From positions 1-37,365 of the forward strand of contig JAOPUX010000074.1 in NCBI GenBank assembly GCA_025963285.1: a DNA stretch of 37,365 bases. Direction: 5' to 3'. Under the pieces are notes generated by a model that saw only the letters and a list, made by a program, of their open reading frames with translations, was not told the DNA's origin and made no database searches. Positions within the stretch are counted from its first letter, which is position 1; every line of letters starts with the position of its first letter. The stretch is from Jatrophihabitans sp. (lineage in GTDB: Bacteria > Actinomycetota > Actinomycetes > Mycobacteriales > Jatrophihabitantaceae). Positions 32,698-37,365 of this stretch are shown piece by piece. The position numbers were made by a program, and so were the translations under genes.

Positions 32698-32720
32698 GAT
32701 CCACTGCTCGGCAGTGGGTC
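32698..32720. terminator. Hairpin upstream of trpC
   Basis: GATCCACTGC (32698-32707) and GCAGTGGGTC (32711-32720) pair over 10 bases with one G:T around a 3-base loop. It lies between the trp membrane protein gene and trpC and may act as terminator, attenuator or processing site. Confidence 0.5.
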
Positions 32721-32734
32721 ACAGTCGGCTGCCG

Positions 32735-33337
32735 TCAGGTCCGGGCGGTCGGGTCCTCACCGCGATCGAGCGCGTTCCAGAGCGATCGGTGGGCGAGGAT
32801 GCGTGCCTGCTCGGCATCCGGAGCTGCGGCGGGCCGTTCGTACCGGGCCGACATCGCTGCCCATCGCCCGCCGAGCAGGGCGATGAGCACCCCGGCCCCG
32901 ACGACGATCACCCCGCCGACGATCGAGAGGCCGCCCCAGACCGGGTGGGTGGTGACGTGCGGAACGACGGTGTCCGAGAGCGTGACGCGCGGCTGCTTGT
33001 CACGCACCAGCGTCCGCGCCCGGGACGCGCTCACCGCGCCGAGCGCGGCAGCCGAGCGCCAGACGACGCCCGCGCCGGCCAGCGCCACGAGCACTCCGAT
33101 CCCGCGGCGCACCAGCCCTTGGGTGGCGAGGATCGCCACCACGCCGGCCAGCCCGACCAGCCCGAGCGCGAGCGGGGCGTTGTCGAGGGTACGGCCGGCC
33201 ACCGCCAGGACGGCCGGCTGCTGCGCCTCTCGCGGAGTGACGATCGTCTGCCACTCACGGGTGGCGACGAGTGCGGTGACCCCGGCCCCGATGAGCTGCA
33301 GCCCCAGGGCGACCCCGAACTGCGCGCGCGCGTTCAT
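32735..33337 (-). CDS. Trp-operon-associated membrane protein (TIGR02234 family)
   Basis: This 200-residue membrane protein lies between trpE and trpC, the usual place for the TIGR02234 (Trp_oprn_chp) family in actinomycetes. Four membrane helices are visible (about residues 8-24, 55-72, 78-95 and 135-158). The conserved ATREWQTI near residue 26 and the Trp/Arg-rich RRGIGVLVALAGAGVVW segment fit the family. The ATG overlaps the trpE stop by four bases. A role in Trp or intermediate transport, or in regulation, has been suggested by position only; no function is known. Confidence 0.88.
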   Translation of the reverse strand: MNARAQFGVALGLQLIGAGVTALVATREWQTIVTPREAQQPAVLAVAGRTLDNAPLALGLVGLAGVVAILATQGLVRRGIGVLVALAGAGVVWRSAAALGAVSASRARTLVRDKQPRVTLSDTVVPHVTTHPVWGGLSIVGGVIVVGAGVLIALLGGRWAAMSARYERPAAAPDAEQARILAHRSLWNALDRGEDPTART

Positions 33338-34839
33338 GCGCCTCCGCTGACTGCCTGCAGGGTTTCGGCCGTGCCGATGGCCTGCAGCACCGCCCGCGCC
33401 TTGTTGCGCGTTTCGAGCTCCTCGAGCGCCGGGACGCTGTCGGCCACCACACCGGCCGCGGCCTGCACGTGAGCGACGCCGTCGATCATCACCGCGGTGC
33501 GGATCGCGATCGCGACGTCGAGGTCACCGGCGGCGTCGAGGTAGCCGACGGCACCGCCGTAGATGCCACGGCGCACCGGCTCCAGCTCGTCGATGAGCTC
33601 CATCGCGCGCACCTTGGGCGCGCCGGTGAGCGTGCCGGCCGGGAAGGTGGCGGTGAGGACGTCGAAGGCGTCCTTTCCGTCGGCCACCACCGACTCGACC
33701 GTCGAGACGATGTGCCAGACGTGGCTGTAGCGCTCCACCGCCCCGAACTCCACCACCTGCACGCTGCCCGGTGCCGAGACCCGGCCGAGGTCGTTGCGGG
33801 CCAGGTCGACGAGCATGACGTGCTCGGCCTGCTCCTTCGGGTCACTGACCAGCTCGGCGGCCAGCGCGGCGTCACGCTCGGCCGTCTCGCCCCGCTTGCG
33901 GGTGCCGGCGATCGGGTGCAGCACCGCGCGTCCCTCCTTGACGGTGACGAGGGCCTCCGGGCTGCAGCCGACGATGTCGACGTCGTCGGTGCGCAGGAAG
34001 TACATGTACGGCGACGGGTTGAGGGTGCGCAGCACTCGGTAGACGTCGAGCGGGTCGGCCGAGGTGGCCACCGAGAAGCGCTGGCCGACCTGGATCTGGA
34101 AGACCTCACCGGCCCGGATCGCCTCCAGCGCCGCCTCGACGGCCGGCTGGTACTCACCCTCCGGCGTGCGTGAGACGGCTTCGGCGGGAGGGGCGAGCGC
34201 GGAGACGGTGGCGACCGTGGAGGCGGCCGGGGTGTCCAGCGCAGCCTGCATGACATCGAGCCGGCGCACGGCGTCGGCGTAGGCGGCGTCGAGCTCGTCG
34301 GCGGACATCCCCGGCTCGAGCAGCGCGTTGGCGATCAGCACGACGCTGCACTGGTGGTGGTCGACGGCGGCCAGGTCGGTGACGAGGAGCATCGTCAGCT
34401 CCGGCAGCCCCAGCTCGTCGACGGCCTTGTCCGGGATTCGCTCGATGCTGCGGACCACGTCGTAGGCCAGGTAGCCGACAAAGCCACCGGTCAGCGGCGG
34501 CAGGCCGGGCAGCCGCGGACCCTTCATCGCCCGCCACGCCGCACCCAGCACCGCGAGGGGGTCGCCGGAGGTGGGTACCCCGCTCGGCACCTGCCCGGTC
34601 CAGTAGGCGCCACCGTCGCGCACCGACAGCGAGGCCACCGCGCCCACCCCCACGAACGACCAGCGGGAGAACGATGCGCCGGACTCCGCGGATTCGAGCA
34701 GGAAGGTACCGGGGCGCCTGTCGGCCAGCTTGCGGTAGACGCCCACCGGGGTCTCGGCATCGGCGAAGAGGGTACGGGTGATCGGCACCATGCGATGGGT
34801 GTGAACCAGTTCGTCCAGCTCCGCACGGGTGATGCTCAT
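33334..34839 (-). CDS. trpE: Anthranilate synthase component I
   Basis: TrpE makes anthranilate from chorismate with ammonia from TrpG. The 501-residue product has the Trp feedback site LLESAE (about residues 46-51), [62 protein letters not shown], and [20 protein letters not shown], all parts of the chorismate site. The ATG overlaps hisI by four bases and the stop overlaps the membrane protein gene by four. No trpG is present in the window, so the glutaminase must be elsewhere. No leader peptide was seen ahead of hisI. Confidence 0.97.
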   Translation of the reverse strand: MSITRAELDELVHTHRMVPITRTLFADAETPVGVYRKLADRRPGTFLLESAESGASFSRWSFVGVGAVASLSVRDGGAYWTGQVPSGVPTSGDPLAVLGAAWRAMKGPRLPGLPPLTGGFVGYLAYDVVRSIERIPDKAVDELGLPELTMLLVTDLAAVDHHQCSVVLIANALLEPGMSADELDAAYADAVRRLDVMQAALDTPAASTVATVSALAPPAEAVSRTPEGEYQPAVEAALEAIRAGEVFQIQVGQRFSVATSADPLDVYRVLRTLNPSPYMYFLRTDDVDIVGCSPEALVTVKEGRAVLHPIAGTRKRGETAERDAALAAELVSDPKEQAEHVMLVDLARNDLGRVSAPGSVQVVEFGAVERYSHVWHIVSTVESVVADGKDAFDVLTATFPAGTLTGAPKVRAMELIDELEPVRRGIYGGAVGYLDAAGDLDVAIAIRTAVMIDGVAHVQAAAGVVADSVPALEELETRNKARAVLQAIGTAETLQAVSGGA

Positions 34840-35201
34840 GCGGTCACCACGTTGAGTTCGTCGGCGTCGAAGCAGGTGCGGTCCCCGGTGTGGCAGGCGG
34901 CCCCGACCTGGTCGACCTTCACCAGCAGCGCGTCACCGTCGCAGTCCAGCGCCACCGACTTCACGAACTGGGCGTGGCCGGAGGTCGCACCCTTGACCCA
35001 GTACTCCCGGCGCGACCGCGACCAGTAGGTGGCGCGGCCGGTGGTGAGCGTTCGGTGCAGGGCCTCGTCGTCCATCCAGCCCACCATCAGGACCTCGCCG
35101 GAGTCGTACTGCTGCACGACGGCGGCGACCAGGCCGGCGGCGTCGCGCTTGAGGCGCGTCGCCACGGCCGGGTCGAGATCGGAACTGTCACGCGGAGCCA
35201 T
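34836..35201 (-). CDS. hisI: Phosphoribosyl-AMP cyclohydrolase
   Basis: HisI opens the adenine ring of phosphoribosyl-AMP in histidine synthesis. From ATG 35201 ([21 protein letters not shown]) the product has 121 residues. It shows [42 protein letters not shown] and the zinc/magnesium sites [19 protein letters not shown], with the three Cys. The frame continues 22 codons upstream over the kinase stop, but those codons are not HisI-like. It overlaps trpE by four bases, so a his gene leads the trp unit, as in many actinomycetes. Start is 6 bases behind a weak CACAAT hexamer. Confidence 0.96.
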   Translation of the reverse strand: MAPRDSSDLDPAVATRLKRDAAGLVAAVVQQYDSGEVLMVGWMDDEALHRTLTTGRATYWSRSRREYWVKGATSGHAQFVKSVALDCDGDALLVKVDQVGAACHTGDRTCFDADELNVVTA

Positions 35202-35224
35202 GCAGCAATTGTGCCCGTCGGCCG

Positions 35225-36835
35225 CTAGGCAGTTGCGTCCGGCAGCGCCGTCACGCCGGGCAGCCATACCGTCACCGTGCTGCCCGCCTCGACGCTGCTC
35301 TCGAAATGCACCGCACCGCCGTGGGCCTGCACGATGGAGGCGACGATCGACAGACCGAGACCGCTGCCACCACGCACGCGGGTACGCGCCTTGTCGGCGC
35401 GCCAGAATCGCTCGAAGACGTGTGCCGCCTCCTCCGGGGGCAGCCCGGGGCCGCCGTCGATCACCTGGATGGCCACGCCGGTGCCGTCCGGTACGCCGCG
35501 CACCCGGATGGGCGGGCCCGGCGGGGTGTGCACCACCGCGTTGCCGACCAGGTTCCGGATGGCTCTCAGCAGCTGGTCCGGGTCGCCGACGACGTGGAAG
35601 CTCGGGGTGGGGATCAGCTCGATCGGGCGATCCGGGTAGGCGGCCCGGGAGCTGCTGACGACGTCGTCGAGCAGCTCGGCGACGTCGACGAGCTCGGTGC
35701 GCGGGATGGAGTCCTGGTCGCCGCGGGCCAGCATCAGCAGGTCCTCGACCAGCCGCGACATCCGGGTGCCCTCGGACTCGATGCGCCCCAGGTTGTCCTC
35801 GTCGGCGTCCCCCGCGGCCCGCTGCATGCGGGCCAGCTCGGCGTAGCCACGGATCGAGGTCAGCGGCGTGCGCAGCTCGTGGGAGGCGTCGGCCAGGAAC
35901 TGCCGCATCCGCCGCTCGGACTCCAGCCGCGCGGAGAACTGCGTCTCGACGGCCGAGAGCAGCGTGTTCATCGACTCGGCGAGCTGCCCGACCTCAGTGC
36001 CCTCCTCGACCACGGGCACACGCCGATCCAGCCCGGCGCCGTCGGGTGAGAGCTCAGCTGCCACTTCCTGCGCCGTCGTAGTCACGCGCTTGAGACGGCG
36101 CAGGCTGAACTGCACGCCGTAGGTCGTGGCGAAGAGTGCCACCAGCACCGCGGCGATCCCGATCAGTTGCTCCTTGCGTAACAGCTGGTGGAGGGTGTTG
36201 TGCACGTCGCCGGTGGAGAGCCCGATCACGACGTAACCACCTGAGACGGGCAGCTGAACCGCCGTCGCGCGGAGCTGTTCGCCGCCTGGTGGCGTGTAGT
36301 CGAAGTGACGGCCGGGATCGGCGACGATCTTCTGCCGGATCGAGGCGGGCAGGCTCACGACCGTGAACTCACTTCCGCCACTCGTGCTGATGTCGATCGT
36401 CGAACCGGACGAACTCAATAGCGAGAGCCACTCGTGCTGGCCTGAACGGATGGCTCCATCCAGCCCGCATCGCGGTGCCGCGCCTGCCACGATCGCGGCG
36501 AAGCAGGGTGATCCCGCGGCAGACTGGGCTGCCGAATCGACCTGCTGGCCGAGGCGATCGTTCAGGAAAGAGCGCAGTGCCAGGTACGTGCCGCCGCTCG
36601 TCATGACCACGAGCACGAGCACGAGGGTGACGACGCCCGCGACGAGCCGCGCGGTGAGGCTGCGCGGGAGCCACGCCCGCCAGTTGACCTGACGGCGGGG
36701 CGGCCTGGGCTCACGGAGCGCCTCGTCGTCGAACGCGATCGGGGGCGGGAGCGCCGTGGACGGCTCGACGTCGTAGGGCAGGAACTCCGGCCCGACGAGC
36801 GGCTGCGCCGGCGGCCCTGGCGGCGGAGCACTCAT
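35225..36835 (-). CDS. Two-component sensor histidine kinase
   Basis: The 536-residue kinase has a Pro-rich cytoplasmic N-terminus (1-55), a membrane helix (about 62-80), an extracytoplasmic sensor (about 83-220) with two Cys (Cys111 and Cys123), a second helix (about 222-242), a HAMP domain, the HisKA box [17 protein letters not shown] with His319, and an HATPase domain with [12 protein letters not shown] (N box), [11 protein letters not shown] (G1) and [11 protein letters not shown] (G2). This is a complete MtrB/TcrY-type architecture. The ATG lies 14 bases after the response regulator stop, so the pair is co-transcribed. Signal and targets are unknown. Confidence 0.95.
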   Translation of the reverse strand: MSAPPPGPPAQPLVGPEFLPYDVEPSTALPPPIAFDDEALREPRPPRRQVNWRAWLPRSLTARLVAGVVTLVLVLVVMTSGGTYLALRSFLNDRLGQQVDSAAQSAAGSPCFAAIVAGAAPRCGLDGAIRSGQHEWLSLLSSSGSTIDISTSGGSEFTVVSLPASIRQKIVADPGRHFDYTPPGGEQLRATAVQLPVSGGYVVIGLSTGDVHNTLHQLLRKEQLIGIAAVLVALFATTYGVQFSLRRLKRVTTTAQEVAAELSPDGAGLDRRVPVVEEGTEVGQLAESMNTLLSAVETQFSARLESERRMRQFLADASHELRTPLTSIRGYAELARMQRAAGDADEDNLGRIESEGTRMSRLVEDLLMLARGDQDSIPRTELVDVAELLDDVVSSSRAAYPDRPIELIPTPSFHVVGDPDQLLRAIRNLVGNAVVHTPPGPPIRVRGVPDGTGVAIQVIDGGPGLPPEEAAHVFERFWRADKARTRVRGGSGLGLSIVASIVQAHGGAVHFESSVEAGSTVTVWLPGVTALPDATA

Positions 36836-36848
36836 CGCAAGGCAGAGC

Positions 36849-37365
36849 TCACGCGCGCGGCGCCTTGATCACGTAGCCGGCGCCGCGGATGGTGTGGATG
36901 AGCTTCGGTTCGGCGGCGTCGACCTTCTTGCGCAGGTAGCCGATGTAGAGCTCGACGATGTTCGACTGGCCCTGGAAGTCGTACTTCCACACCCGGTCGA
37001 GGATCTGGGTCTTCGACAGCACCACCCGCTCGTTGCGCATGAGGTAGCGCAGCAGCTCGAACTCGGTGGCGGTGAGATGGACTTCCTTGCCGGCCCGGGT
37101 GACCTCGTGACTGTTCTCGTCCAGTTCGAGGTCGGCGACGTGAAGCACGCCCTCGCGTCCGGCCTCGGGTGCCGAGCGCCGCAGCACCGCGTGCACCCGC
37201 GCCAGCAGCTCCTCGATGCTGAAGGGCTTCACCACGTAGTCGTCGGCGCCGGCCCGCAGCCCGACGATGCGGTCGCTGGCGGCGTCGCGCGCGGTCAGGA
37301 AGATAACCGGGACCTGCGACCCGGCCGCCCGCAGGTTCTGCAGCACACCAAGACCGTCGAGCCCC
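36849..37365 (-). CDS. OmpR-family response regulator (partial)
   Basis: The visible 171 residues begin at the right edge with GLDGLGV, which is the end of the phospho-acceptor loop (D-x-MLP-GLDG), so the first ~55 residues, including the Asp, are outside the window. The receiver part has VPVIFLTARDAASDRI and DYVVKPFS with the conserved Lys. The DNA-binding winged helix has LTATEFELLRYLMRNERVVLSKTQILDRVW, and NIVELYIGYLRKKVDA with IHTIRGAGYVIK, typical of OmpR/PhoB. It precedes its kinase. The name cannot be given without the N-terminus. Confidence 0.95.
   Translation of the reverse strand, partial: GLDGLGVLQNLRAAGSQVPVIFLTARDAASDRIVGLRAGADDYVVKPFSIEELLARVHAVLRRSAPEAGREGVLHVADLELDENSHEVTRAGKEVHLTATEFELLRYLMRNERVVLSKTQILDRVWKYDFQGQSNIVELYIGYLRKKVDAAEPKLIHTIRGAGYVIKAPRA

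Overview
The window is high-GC DNA from an actinomycete chromosome. The evidence is the gene order pgsA-patA-pimA, pdxS-pdxT-yebC, ruvC-ruvA-ruvB, yajC-secD-secF and hisI-trpE-trpC-trpB-trpA-lgt, the phosphatidylinositol mannoside genes, a perfect actinobacterial LexA box, many GTG and TTG starts, and several start codons placed 6-8 bases after a TANNNT -10 hexamer (apparent leaderless transcripts). Genus cannot be fixed from sequence alone. Almost all genes lie on the minus strand; only four clear genes are on the plus strand.

Layout. 1-3771: protein export (secF partial, secD with a long Ser/Thr/Ala insert, yajC). 3819-7241: Holliday-junction genes ruvC, a helical-repeat protein, ruvA and ruvB plus a small unknown gene, under a LexA box. 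7322-8161 (+): site-2-protease-type membrane protein. 8185-11167: yebC with an in-frame TAG at codon 20, pdxT, a ribbon-helix-helix protein, a nested palindrome and pdxS. 11235-15604: DUF3048 lipoprotein, LemA-like protein, and pimA, patA and pgsA for PIM synthesis. 15740-18480: DUF4328 membrane protein (+), a 90-residue unknown, ffh. 18509-24081: a six-gene unit (phosphotransferase-like kinase, acyl-CoA dehydrogenase, TetR regulator, F420-type LLM oxidoreductase, two SDRs) behind a palindromic operator that overlaps its promoter. 24096-27464: DNA polymerase I-like protein, VIT-family transporter, lgt. 27487-28494 (+): quinone oxidoreductase. 28501-35201: tryptophan genes, interrupted by a plus-strand Gln/Pro-rich membrane protein. 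35225-37365: a two-component pair, the regulator running off the right edge.

The strongest new observations are: (1) an 18-residue leader peptide ending Trp-Arg-Trp-stop ahead of trpB, with mutually exclusive hairpins around its Trp codons, which suggests Trp-responsive attenuation; (2) the amber codon and duplicated start at the head of yebC; (3) the kinase plus acyl-CoA dehydrogenase pair, split equivalents of human ACAD10/ACAD11 and like LvaA/LvaC, in an operon with its own TetR gene and a matching operator; (4) short tandem duplications that cross stop or start codons at several gene junctions (ruvA/ruvB, pdxS end, acyl-CoA dehydrogenase end, yebC start). No tRNA, rRNA, insertion sequence, prophage or CRISPR array was seen.
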